Shown in pieces: positions 1-7,722 of a stretch of 45,827 nucleotides of DNA (positions are counted from its first letter, which is position 1; each line of letters begins with the position of its first letter). Origin of the DNA: an uncultured Caryophanales bacterium (GTDB lineage: Bacteria; Bacillota_I; Bacilli_A; RF39; UBA660); the NCBI GenBank assembly GCA_947089915.1, contig CAMUMB010000005.1, positions 1-45,827 of the forward strand. The letters run 5' to 3'. Both the position numbers and the translations under genes were made by a program. The notes under the pieces are model-generated. The model searched no databases. It was not told the origin of the DNA and was given only the letters and a program-made list of their open reading frames with translations.

Positions 1-121
1 TAGTTATAATTCTATTTTTTAGGTGTTAAATCTCCACACTTATTCTACACTAACTTTATTGGAATTATAATTTATTTAAGATAATATACATCTACATAAT
101 GTAAAGAAAATATAGAATTTA

Positions 122-925
122 TTAAATATTTATTTCTAATCCAACTCCAACTTCATTTATATTTAGCTTCTTTCCCATTTCCATTTTAGCTTTTAAAGAA
201 ACACAATGACAAGGATATAATAATTGAATGTCATTTTCTTTTAAATAATTTATCGTTTCTTCCAATCTCTTATTACATTCAAATAAATGAAATCCCCCAA
301 TCACACCATAAATTCTATTATCATTACAAACTTTTTTGGCATATTCTAGTATATTACAAATTCCACTATGAGAACAACCCGTTATTACAAATAAACCTTT
401 ATTACTTTTATAAACGATTGCGGAATCATCATTGATTGTATCATCTTTCTTTTCACCATTTATAATTGTTTTTCCAATTGAATATTTTTGCTCAAATTCG
501 TACAGCGTAGGAATTTCACCTAGATAAATAATATTTTTACTCACTTGAATTGGAACCTTAGATAAGTTCAGTCGACAAACTTTGGACAATTGTCCTTTAT
601 CCAAAGGGCTTCCTATATATAAACCTGTCACATCCTCCTTATAATTAAAACAATCTGGGTGAGCAATTAATTCAACATCTCTTTTTTCTGTAAAGAAATA
701 TTTTAACCCACTGGTATGATCGTCATGCCCATGCGATATCACTAGTTTACTTACTTGTTTCAAATCAATCCCCATTTTTTTGGCGTTCTCAATCATAACA
801 GATGAATATCCCACATCAAATAGTATTTTATCATTCCCATCTTCAGTATAATAGCTAACGCCTGGCTCTCCCAAATAATAAGCATCAATAAAAGTATAAT
901 TATCCTCTAATACTTTTAATCTCAT
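122..925 (-). CDS. MBL-fold metallohydrolase (COG1237-like)
   Basis: This 267-aa protein has the metallo-beta-lactamase fold signature. The metal-binding motif SHGHDDHTSG lies near residues 64-73, followed by further candidate metal ligands in HPDC (about 89), GCSHSG (about 183) and GGFHL (about 210). The spacing and the GCSHSG block resemble the branch often annotated as 7,8-dihydropterin-6-methyl-4-aminobenzene-phosphate synthase-like hydrolases. The substrate cannot be read from sequence and the protein is presumably cytoplasmic. The ATG is preceded by a strong AGGAGG site about 8 nt upstream. It follows the small membrane protein gene by about 40 bases on the same strand and may be the last gene of the VTT-rmuC group. 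The family call is firm; the activity is not. Confidence 0.85.
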   Translation of the reverse strand: MRLKVLEDNYTFIDAYYLGEPGVSYYTEDGNDKILFDVGYSSVMIENAKKMGIDLKQVSKLVISHGHDDHTSGLKYFFTEKRDVELIAHPDCFNYKEDVTGLYIGSPLDKGQLSKVCRLNLSKVPIQVSKNIIYLGEIPTLYEFEQKYSIGKTIINGEKKDDTINDDSAIVYKSNKGLFVITGCSHSGICNILEYAKKVCNDNRIYGVIGGFHLFECNKRLEETINYLKENDIQLLYPCHCVSLKAKMEMGKKLNINEVGVGLEINI

Positions 926-965
926 AATTAAAACCTCCTATTAAGTACATGTGTTATTTCATTTA

Positions 966-1505
966 TTATCGGTATAAAAAGAACGCTAATACAAGAAAAA
1001 TAGATTCAAATAAGAATGTTAAAAACGCTAGCATCAGTATATGCGAACTACCACGATTAAAGTTTGTTGCAGGAAAAACAGGTATGCTTCCATCTCTATA
1101 AACATAGTTAGGGTAATCTCTCAAAGAACTACGCTTATGCGTTTCAAGAATTGGATTATCATAATTTGGTACTTCAATATCTTTCTTTTCAGAATCTTCC
1201 TCTACAGGAATGAAAGCATTCCCAGATTTTTTGACCTTGGTATATCCTGTTTGTCTTCCTTCTTCTATTAAATTATCTTCCACCGGTTTTATTGTATCAA
1301 TATACTGCTTTAGACTTTTAATTATTTCTATAAAAAACCAAATACTTTCTTTTTGAATAGGCAGATCGAAATACGCTTTTAGTTGCGATAACTTCTGCTT
1401 CACTTCTTGATTTTCTGATAAATTAGAATTTTTGGAAATTTCTAAAATTAAATTTTGTGCTATTACACAATAATCTTTATATACTTGTTCCAATGATTGT
1501 TCCAC
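966..1505 (-). CDS. Conserved hypothetical protein with C-terminal membrane segment
   Basis: About 179 residues with no family I recognise. The N-terminal part is helical and charged, the middle is polar, and a hydrophobic segment of about 22 residues (ILMLAFLTFLFESIFLVLAF) closes the protein, so it is probably a tail-anchored membrane protein facing the cytoplasm. Two in-frame GTG starts exist. The one at 1514 abuts its AGAAGG site, so I prefer GTG at 1505, which has usable spacing. It begins within about 15 bases of the rmuC stop and is probably cotranscribed and translated together with rmuC. No function is proposed. Confidence 0.6.
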   Translation of the reverse strand: MEQSLEQVYKDYCVIAQNLILEISKNSNLSENQEVKQKLSQLKAYFDLPIQKESIWFFIEIIKSLKQYIDTIKPVEDNLIEEGRQTGYTKVKKSGNAFIPVEEDSEKKDIEVPNYDNPILETHKRSSLRDYPNYVYRDGSIPVFPATNFNRGSSHILMLAFLTFLFESIFLVLAFFLYR

Positions 1506-1519
1506 TAGAATCACACCTT

Positions 1520-2587
1520 CTACTCTTTATGTTCAATTGTATCGATTTCTACATCATTAATCGATTCAAATCTTTTTGTTATCTTTTCTGTTGTAGTATG
1601 AATATCTTTGACATCTTTCCCAACAGTTTCGATACTTCTAGATAGCTTGTCCCATCTGTCTTTATAACGTTTGAATTCTTCATCCAATAATTTTAACTCG
1701 CGGTGAATGATAGATGCATAGGCATCTCGTTCCATATTTTTCATAATCATCTGAATGGTTGTTAGTGTACTAATTAAAGTTGTAGGACTTGTAATCCATA
1801 CTCTTCTTTTATATGCATATTCAATAATATCCGTATGATAGGCATTTAATTCTGCGAAAATGGCTTCTGCTGGCAAAAAGAGTATTGCCTGATCTGATGT
1901 AACACCTGGTATAATATATTTGGAAGCTATCGCATCAATATGCTTTTTCATATCCATTTTGAATAATTTTTCAGCTTGTTCTCTCATTGCATTCGACTCT
2001 TTTTTATCCACCATCGTACGGTAATTTTCTAATGGAAATTTAGAGTCAATTCCAATCAGTCCCAAAGGAGAAGGTGCGAATAAAGCACAATCAACAATTG
2101 TCCCATTTTCAAGAGGATATTGCAGTTGATATACCTTGGAATTATTTTCTCCAAAAACATTTGAAAGTATATGTTTTAAATTCACTTCTCCAAATATTCC
2201 TCTTGTTTTTTTATCCGTTAAAACACTCTGCAAGGATACAATATCACCTGATAAATGATCAATTTGTTTTTGGGCTTCATCAATTTTAGAAAGACGCTCT
2301 AAAACAGAAGTAAATGTTTTGTTGGTTTTTTCAAAATTTTGATCCAATCTTTCATTGACATGATCATTGATTAATCTAAGACGTGTTTCAATTCTTTCAT
2401 TTAATGCATTAAAATCACTATTTAGATTTTTAGAAATATTATTTTGGAATTCTCCCAATTCCTTTACGGTAGTTGTTTCTAATTTTCCAAGTCTTTCTGT
2501 AATGTTAGATTCGTTGCCATTTTTAAATAATAAAATAAGCACTAGCATTAATATCACGATTAAAATTCCTACGACAATATACTCCAT
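1520..2587 (-). CDS. rmuC: DNA recombination protein RmuC
   Basis: 355 aa with the classical RmuC layout: an N-terminal membrane helix (residues about 4-21), a long coiled coil (about 28-140), then the RmuC domain with GEVNLKHILSNVFG and the D-x-KFPLENY block (IGIDSKFPLENYRTM) near residues 195-215. RmuC proteins carry a PD-(D/E)XK-related fold. The E. coli homologue limits inversions at short inverted repeats, which suggests a nuclease acting on DNA structures near the membrane. Length is usual for Firmicutes. It lies 9 bases downstream of the VTT-domain gene and just upstream of the small membrane protein gene, consistent with an operon driven from the promoter near 3200. Confidence 0.92.
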   Translation of the reverse strand: MEYIVVGILIVILMLVLILLFKNGNESNITERLGKLETTTVKELGEFQNNISKNLNSDFNALNERIETRLRLINDHVNERLDQNFEKTNKTFTSVLERLSKIDEAQKQIDHLSGDIVSLQSVLTDKKTRGIFGEVNLKHILSNVFGENNSKVYQLQYPLENGTIVDCALFAPSPLGLIGIDSKFPLENYRTMVDKKESNAMREQAEKLFKMDMKKHIDAIASKYIIPGVTSDQAILFLPAEAIFAELNAYHTDIIEYAYKRRVWITSPTTLISTLTTIQMIMKNMERDAYASIIHRELKLLDEEFKRYKDRWDKLSRSIETVGKDVKDIHTTTEKITKRFESINDVEIDTIEHKE

Positions 2588-2596
2588 ATAAACCTC

Positions 2597-3166
2597 CTAC
2601 TGAATATTAAACTGATGCATCACCCATTTCGATAACAAGGAAGCAATCACAATCATACTTCCCAATTTGAAAAGTATCCCGATATCTGTAATACTTTCTA
2701 TCAGGGTTGTCCCAATGAATCCCCAAAAGTATATTAAAAATATTTTGGAAAGTAATAGTGCAAATAAGTATTTCGAAAATTTCATATCCGATAACCCTGC
2801 ACCAATATTGACTGAAAAAGCGGGAGTAAATGGGATTGAAAGTAAAATGACTAAACGGTTAAAAGACATACTAGAAACTTTATTCATCCAATTCGCATTT
2901 TTTTTCCTGTTTATTTTTTTCTTAAGATAACGAAAGATAAAAAAGCTAATGGAACATCCAATCACAGTGGCAATCCATGAAATCAAAAACCCCATTGTAT
3001 TACCAAATACCAACATATTAATTGCGATAAATAAAGCAAGTGGTAACATTGGAATCATCGATTCCAAAATAATAATAAACATTCCAGCAAATATACTAAT
3101 CAAGTAATTTCCATTTTGCACAACATTTTGTATTACTTCCACCATATTTTGAATGAGTGATTCCAT
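2597..3166 (-). CDS. VTT/DedA-superfamily (TVP38/TMEM64-like) membrane protein
   Basis: 189 aa, strongly hydrophobic with four to five predicted membrane segments. The central stretch with GCSISFFIFRY and the later SIPFTPAFSVNIGAG followed by SKYLFALLLSKIF match the VTT (SNARE-associated, DedA-like) domain, where a re-entrant loop carries the conserved proline/glycine cluster. Members act as lipid scramblases or flippases for undecaprenyl or other phospholipids; the substrate here is unknown. It is first in a probable operon with rmuC and has a good sigma-A type promoter upstream. Confidence 0.8.
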   Translation of the reverse strand: MESLIQNMVEVIQNVVQNGNYLISIFAGMFIIILESMIPMLPLALFIAINMLVFGNTMGFLISWIATVIGCSISFFIFRYLKKKINRKKNANWMNKVSSMSFNRLVILLSIPFTPAFSVNIGAGLSDMKFSKYLFALLLSKIFLIYFWGFIGTTLIESITDIGILFKLGSMIVIASLLSKWVMHQFNIQ

Positions 3167-3185
3167 ATGTTATCTATCCTATTCT

Positions 3186-3215
3186 ATTATAATACATTAT
3201 GTTCTTCTTTCACAA
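3186..3215 (-). promoter_or_regulatory. Sigma-A-type promoter for the VTT-rmuC operon
   Basis: On the minus strand TTGTGA (3215-3210) is followed after 18 bases by a perfect TATAAT (3191-3186), about 20 bases before the VTT gene start. It is the only convincing promoter upstream of the 3166-966 group. Confidence 0.6.
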
Positions 3216-3232
3216 TAATATTTCAAAAAGAA

Positions 3233-3574
3233 TTAATTATTTTTCATTAATTTCTTTGTTTTTTGTTTTTCTTCCTCTTCTTGTTTTTCTATTTTTTTGA
3301 CACGGTTTTCAATTTGTGTCAGCATATTTGTTACATATTTAAAATGATAAGGAGTATGTGGTATCATTCTTCTATATATAGTATATATCAGATATTGATA
3401 AAAAATGAACATTTGTGGGTCATCTGGATCTGTTAAAATTTCGTATTCTTTTTTTGTAAGCGCATATTTTTTACCGCCTGTTAACATATGAAAGAAAATT
3501 TTACTTTCAGTCATTTTTGGATGCTGTGGACATATTGCAACTGAAATAAATGTTGGTATAATTTCTTTTTCCAT
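3233..3574 (-). CDS. Hypothetical protein with charged C-terminal helix
   Basis: 113 aa, not recognised. The N-terminal 90 residues look globular, with aromatic-rich blocks (FYQYLIYTIYRRM). The last 25 residues are almost entirely Lys, Glu and Gln, predicting a charged helix. No signal peptide or membrane segment is evident, so it should be cytoplasmic. GGAGGAG lies at good spacing before the ATG, and coding bias resembles the neighbours. It is separated from the rhodanese gene upstream by a terminator, so it is likely transcribed alone. Confidence 0.65.
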   Translation of the reverse strand: MEKEIIPTFISVAICPQHPKMTESKIFFHMLTGGKKYALTKKEYEILTDPDDPQMFIFYQYLIYTIYRRMIPHTPYHFKYVTNMLTQIENRVKKIEKQEEEEKQKTKKLMKNN

Positions 3575-3632
3575 ATAGACTCCTCCACTATAACATATGG
3601 AAAGTTTCTATAATATGTAAGGACAAACTACC

Positions 3633-3657
3633 AAAAAAGATAGAGAATTCTCTATCT
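3633..3657 (-). terminator. Intrinsic terminator after the rhodanese gene
   Basis: A perfect 8-bp stem AGATAGAG / CTCTATCT with an AATT loop (3657-3638 on the minus strand) is followed by six T residues. It overlaps the stop codon of the rhodanese gene. Confidence 0.85.
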
Positions 3658-3946
3658 AACTTAGTAATATCCATTCTTCATATCCACCAATGATATTTGT
3701 TACTTTATAGCCCATTCTTGTTAATATCTGACATACATTTCCACTCGTTAACCCTTTTTGACAATAGATATAATAACGTATGTTAGGATTCAAATATTGA
3801 CTAGGATTTGCGATTAGTTTTTCATAAGGTATATTGGTTGCCCCATTCATATGATTGTTATTATAACTCTGTGGATTACGAATATCAATGATATGTATGG
3901 TATCTTTTATATTTAATAAATCTGATATGGAAATACTAGATATCAT
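3656..3946 (-). CDS. Single-domain rhodanese-like protein
   Basis: About 96 aa forming one rhodanese domain: the start strand HIIDIRNPQSYNNNHMNGA, the active-site loop YCQKGLTS with the catalytic cysteine, and the closing NIIGGYEEW. Such proteins carry persulfide sulfur or bind it for sulfur transfer in the cytoplasm. An upstream in-frame ATG at 3976 exists, but the internal ATG at 3946 has the GGGTGG site in front of it and begins exactly where the family begins, so I use it. The gene is bounded downstream by an intrinsic terminator. Confidence 0.85.
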   Translation of the reverse strand: MISSISISDLLNIKDTIHIIDIRNPQSYNNNHMNGATNIPYEKLIANPSQYLNPNIRYYIYCQKGLTSGNVCQILTRMGYKVTNIIGGYEEWILLS

Positions 3947-4011
3947 ATAAACCACCCTAATACAGTATATGCACAAGGTCTTATCCCACAGATGAAATTT
4001 GACTATCTATA

Positions 4012-4863
4012 TTATTTGAATTCTTTTAATTCTGCTTGGGTTACATTCGCAATCCGCATAATTGTTTCTTCTTTTAATCCCTCTTTTCGCATTTGTATAA
4101 TCATTTCTTGTTTATTTTTTTGGATTCCAGCCTCTTCACCCTCCTCATAGCCCTGCTGTTTCGCATAATCTATTCTGTTGTTCATTACTTTGTTGGCCAC
4201 TTTTTCTGCATCATAAAGCCCTATGATGTTTTTGTCTCTACAAATTCTTCTGATTTCATCAATTGCTTCATCCATATACACTTCACCTCTTAGATTATCT
4301 AGTTCTTCTTCATTTGTTGCCTTGAATATCTTTAAGATATTCACTAGTTCACTTCTTTCATCACTAGTATAACATAAATCTTCTATTTTGGATAGATTGA
4401 TATGATAGGATACATAAGTTTCTTCTTCTACAATACGATGTTTCACTTCCATAAATCGGAATTCATATATGAGTTCATCTAATCCATATGCATCAAAATC
4501 ATCTATATTGATTTGTATAACAAACCGATTGTCATATTTTTCTCCTGTTTCAAATGATTCACTTGCGATAACATTCATATATCTTGAATTTTTCACTTTA
4601 TATTCTGGATAATAATCTGCATTCATTTCAATATTGAGTAAATGTTTATCTACTTTTACTACGATATCAGTCCTATATACTTTATCTTTCTTATGTTTGA
4701 CTGGTAATTCTGTACTTTGATATTCTGCATGTAATAATAATTCTTCATCAATTCCTGTTACCAAATGAATCATTCTTGCTTTTAATCGATTGGTGTGTTT
4801 ACTCAACATAAATGCTTTAAATAATGTATCCGATGTCAGTTTTAATATTTCTATTGTTTCCAT
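4012..4863 (-). CDS. Rpn/PDDEXK_2-type nuclease family protein (putative transposase)
   Basis: 283 aa. The N-terminus (TSDTLFKAFMLSKHT) and the core RTDIVVKVDKHLLNIEMN, with Asp66 and Glu79-x-Asn81, match the Rpn/PD-(D/E)XK 'nuclease family transposase' group. The lysine of the canonical E-x-K is replaced by Asn, as is common there. The C-terminal 60 residues are helical, with Gln/Glu/Gly-rich repeats (QGYEEGEEAG), and end in a small helix-turn-helix-like segment (EETIMRIANVTQAELKEF). Rpn proteins are associated with recombination or phage defence. The gene stands alone, preceded by AGAGGTG. A second member lies at 43169-44107 with the same Asp-x12-Glu spacing. Confidence 0.8.
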   Translation of the reverse strand: METIEILKLTSDTLFKAFMLSKHTNRLKARMIHLVTGIDEELLLHAEYQSTELPVKHKKDKVYRTDIVVKVDKHLLNIEMNADYYPEYKVKNSRYMNVIASESFETGEKYDNRFVIQINIDDFDAYGLDELIYEFRFMEVKHRIVEEETYVSYHINLSKIEDLCYTSDERSELVNILKIFKATNEEELDNLRGEVYMDEAIDEIRRICRDKNIIGLYDAEKVANKVMNNRIDYAKQQGYEEGEEAGIQKNKQEMIIQMRKEGLKEETIMRIANVTQAELKEFK

Positions 4864-4920
4864 TTTTTCACCTCTACTATTAACATACGAGGTTTCTTCT
4901 CTATTTCCTTCCTCCTTTAG

Positions 4921-4948
4921 AAAAAAGAAATCCTTGTTATGGGATTCC
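4921..4948 (-). terminator. Intrinsic terminator ending the T4SS-like operon
   Basis: On the minus strand a 7-bp stem GGAATCC / GGATTTC (one G.U pair, 8-base loop) is followed by TTTTTT. It sits directly after the VirD4-type gene and marks the end of the long operon that starts near 18270. Confidence 0.75.
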
Positions 4949-4954
4949 TACTAA

Positions 4955-7072
4955 TTATTCATCATCAGAGAAAAAGTCATCAAAGAATTGATCATCCGTA
5001 ATTTCTCGTGTTTCTATCGTTTTTGGTTTGGAAACTTCTTTTACTTCTTCTTTCATTCCTTCTGGCTTTTCTTTTTTCGCTTGTTCTTCTTTTTCTCGAC
5101 GTTCTTCTTCCTCTAATTCCGCTATTTTGGCATCGATTCTTTTTACCAAATCATCTACATTAAATGGAGACTTATTATTGGCCTGTGCATTGGGCATTGA
5201 TGGCATTCCCGACATGGAAGGCATGCCCATTCCTGGCATTGGTGGCATATTCATACCTGGCATGCTAGGCATCCCGGGCATAGATGGCATACCCATTCCT
5301 GGCATTGGTGGCATATTCATACCACCATTTCCATTTAACATATCATTAATTTTCTTCTGCCTTTTTTCATCTACAACTTTCTTTAAATCAAACATTTTTA
5401 CTTCCTGTTTTTCACGCTCAGGATATTCGGATTTACCATACTCATGTCCCCAAAGACCTTCCTGTACCATCTTATAGTTTGGCGTTAATGTCGTCTTAAA
5501 TGGCATGCATCTTGTACGTAATACAATCATAGATCCAAATTTCATACGTTGTAAATCACTGACTGTAACCAAAGGTGTACTTGCGGTTTTATCATCTTTT
5601 TTCGATTTAACCTCTCCACACATTTTACTAATTTCTTCTAAGGCAGCAAGTTCGCTACTGATTAAATAGATAATATTTCCACAGTTTCCTTTGATTGTTT
5701 CTCCATTTTCTTTCCCATACACTTGATAAAGTTGAGCAAAGTTTTGAATGATAAAAGTGAAACGAATAGAACGACTACGAGCTGCAGTAACCATTGTTGT
5801 AACATCTTTCAGTGGTGGCATATTCGCAAACTCATCCAATATAAAGTTGGTACGATATGGTAATTTTCCACCAGTTTCTTGCGCAACACGAATTAATGTT
5901 TCGTAACACTGCTTTAAGAAAATTGTTACCAATGAATGGTATGTTTTCTTTTCATCTTGAATAACAATAAATACTGCAGTTTTTTTACGTCCAATTTCTT
6001 CCATATCGAAATCACTATGTGATAACATTTCAGATAAATTTTCTCTCGATGAAAACAGTTTAATCTTTTGTTTGAATACAGATAAAATACTACCTTTGGT
6101 ATCAGATGGTGCAAGTAAGGTACTCGCAACGTTCACATAAGCTGGAGAACTTTGATCCTTATCACTAAAGTATTCCTTCATGTATGTAGTTCCACCAATT
6201 TTTTCTTCTCCAACGGTTGTCATTAAGTTAATACTATTTAGATTAATCTTATCTTCTGTTGTATCGTCAAACAAAGCAAGCGCGAGTCCTGCAAAATAAT
6301 CCGCAGAAGTATTTTCCCAGAATGGATCATTATTCTTAGAAGATTCATCATATAGAATGTTTTTCGCTAAGTCGTCTAGTAACTCGTTTGCCTTGTCAGA
6401 ATTACCACTTTTGTATAATGTATATGGTAATGTAAGTGGATTCCAACAATTTCCTTTTTGTGGATCACGGAAGTTCAAAAGAACAATATTATATCCTCTT
6501 TCACGTAATTCATTGGCATTATTTTCATAGATTTCACCTTTAGGATCGGTGATGATCATCGATTCTCCTTTTTTTGCCAAAATTTTTACCATCGGTTGTA
6601 CCAACATTTCAGTCTTACCAGAACCAGTACTACCAATAACTAGATTGTGATATTCTCCATCATCTACCCATAGTTCATGCCCATTGTTCATTAATGGGAT
6701 TCCCGCACTATCACTTTTTTCATCATGTGGATGGACTAATTTCAATTGATTTTGCATTTCTTTATCTTTTGCCCATCTAGAGTATCCTTTTTCTTTTTTC
6801 TCAGTTGTAGTAATTCCGATTCCCTTTTCTCTTTCAAAGAAGTAGGAAGACACTCCTGTAATAATCGCAATCATAAAAGCAATATAGAAAACCATTGTGG
6901 GTGCAAAATACTCTTTTGTAAATGCTGGGAATGGATTCAATCCATGGAATGTAGACTCTTGTGCAAAAGTAGCTACATTCAAAACTGCAATCGCAACAAA
7001 ATAAAGCAACACAATAGAAAATATTACAAATATTAAAATGTCTTTTGGTTCTGCTCTAAATTTTAATTTCAT
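4955..7072 (-). CDS. VirD4/TraG-type type IV secretion coupling ATPase
   Basis: 705 aa. Two N-terminal membrane helices (about 11-33 and 58-77) precede a cytoplasmic ATPase with Walker A GSTGSGKT (147-154), the SMIITDPKGEIYE block and Walker B NFILDEFANMPPLKD, followed by RSIRFTFIIQNFAQL. These are hallmarks of the VirD4/TraG coupling proteins that bring substrates to a type IV secretion channel. A Met/Pro/Gly repeat (22-residue unit, two copies) and an acidic tail rich in Glu and Lys follow the ATPase domain and are unusual. It is the last gene of the operon, 11 bases after the lipoprotein gene. No relaxase is encoded nearby, so what it recruits is open. Confidence 0.93.
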   Translation of the reverse strand: MKLKFRAEPKDILIFVIFSIVLLYFVAIAVLNVATFAQESTFHGLNPFPAFTKEYFAPTMVFYIAFMIAIITGVSSYFFEREKGIGITTTEKKEKGYSRWAKDKEMQNQLKLVHPHDEKSDSAGIPLMNNGHELWVDDGEYHNLVIGSTGSGKTEMLVQPMVKILAKKGESMIITDPKGEIYENNANELRERGYNIVLLNFRDPQKGNCWNPLTLPYTLYKSGNSDKANELLDDLAKNILYDESSKNNDPFWENTSADYFAGLALALFDDTTEDKINLNSINLMTTVGEEKIGGTTYMKEYFSDKDQSSPAYVNVASTLLAPSDTKGSILSVFKQKIKLFSSRENLSEMLSHSDFDMEEIGRKKTAVFIVIQDEKKTYHSLVTIFLKQCYETLIRVAQETGGKLPYRTNFILDEFANMPPLKDVTTMVTAARSRSIRFTFIIQNFAQLYQVYGKENGETIKGNCGNIIYLISSELAALEEISKMCGEVKSKKDDKTASTPLVTVSDLQRMKFGSMIVLRTRCMPFKTTLTPNYKMVQEGLWGHEYGKSEYPEREKQEVKMFDLKKVVDEKRQKKINDMLNGNGGMNMPPMPGMGMPSMPGMPSMPGMNMPPMPGMGMPSMSGMPSMPNAQANNKSPFNVDDLVKRIDAKIAELEEEERREKEEQAKKEKPEGMKEEVKEVSKPKTIETREITDDQFFDDFFSDDE
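5190..5321 (-). repeat. 66-bp tandem repeat, two copies, inside the coupling-protein gene
   Basis: Two adjacent 66-base units code for a 22-residue Met/Pro/Gly/Ser repeat built from MPGM and MPSM motifs. A 38-base core at 5221-5258 and 5287-5324 differs by one base. The units are in frame, so copy-number change would preserve the protein. Confidence 0.85.
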
Positions 7073-7083
7073 ACCTTAACCTC

Positions 7084-7713
7084 CTAAATTTTGTTATTTT
7101 TTTGTTTTTTTACTAATACAACTAACAAAATTATTATAGCTATAATAACAGTTATTCCTAAAATAATCAAGCCCATATTGTTCTCTTTTATCTCTTTTGA
7201 AAAGCGAATTTGAATTGGCTTATTACTTGCATTGTCCACTGTAATATTCCATATGTATATTCCATTTTCTACAGAGTCTGCATTATGAGAAAGCACCTTA
7301 TGGTTAGTTTTAATCTTAATTTTAAGCTCATCAATATACATGTATTCAAAAGGATTACAAGAAAATATTTCACTCGTTGTAAGATCATAATAATCCCCAT
7401 TTTCTATAAAATTGTATGCGGTATAACACTGATTTAATAGTAGAGAATTTTTATAGGTGGATACATTATATTTTTGGGATAATTGTATCTTCTTATTATT
7501 TTGTTTAATTTGATATAATTGATTTTCACTTTCTGGATACATATGTAATTTTAGCATTTCACTTATTTCTTCTTTTGTCATATCACTACCTGTTGCATCA
7601 ATAGAAATATTCTCTAATAAATTATTATTTTGAAAATTTAATGTGTAATCTACAGAACAACCTGTAACTAAAAGCAAAAGAAGGCTCAACACAACTATTT
7701 TGATTTTTCTCAT
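7084..7713 (-). CDS. Lipoprotein with C-terminal membrane helix, T4SS-operon member
   Basis: 209 aa. The start is a lipoprotein signal peptide (MRKIKIVVLSLLLLLVTGC) with lipobox VTGC, Cys19 being the predicted acylated residue. An extracellular domain of about 155 residues follows, then a hydrophobic helix near residues 179-201 and a short Lys-rich cytoplasmic tail. It is therefore anchored twice. The outline resembles LppM-like lipoproteins, but I cannot assign it. It lies 9 bases after the SpoIID-CHAP gene and 11 bases before the VirD4-type gene, so it is probably a surface component of the same machine. Calling it a VirB7 analogue would be speculation from position only. Confidence 0.75.
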   Translation of the reverse strand: MRKIKIVVLSLLLLLVTGCSVDYTLNFQNNNLLENISIDATGSDMTKEEISEMLKLHMYPESENQLYQIKQNNKKIQLSQKYNVSTYKNSLLLNQCYTAYNFIENGDYYDLTTSEIFSCNPFEYMYIDELKIKIKTNHKVLSHNADSVENGIYIWNITVDNASNKPIQIRFSKEIKENNMGLIILGITVIIAIIILLVVLVKKQKNNKI

Positions 7714-7722
7714 ATAAATCTC

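Noticed and set aside
5190-5321. Regular spaced repeats that could suggest a CRISPR-like array
   Set aside because: The repeats are in frame inside the VirD4-type gene and code for a Met/Pro/Gly repeat; there are only two units and no unique spacers.
5028-5477. Plus-strand open frame of about 149 codons
   Set aside because: It is antisense to the coupling-protein gene, arises from the Met/Pro/Gly repeat and the charged tail, and has no ribosome site.
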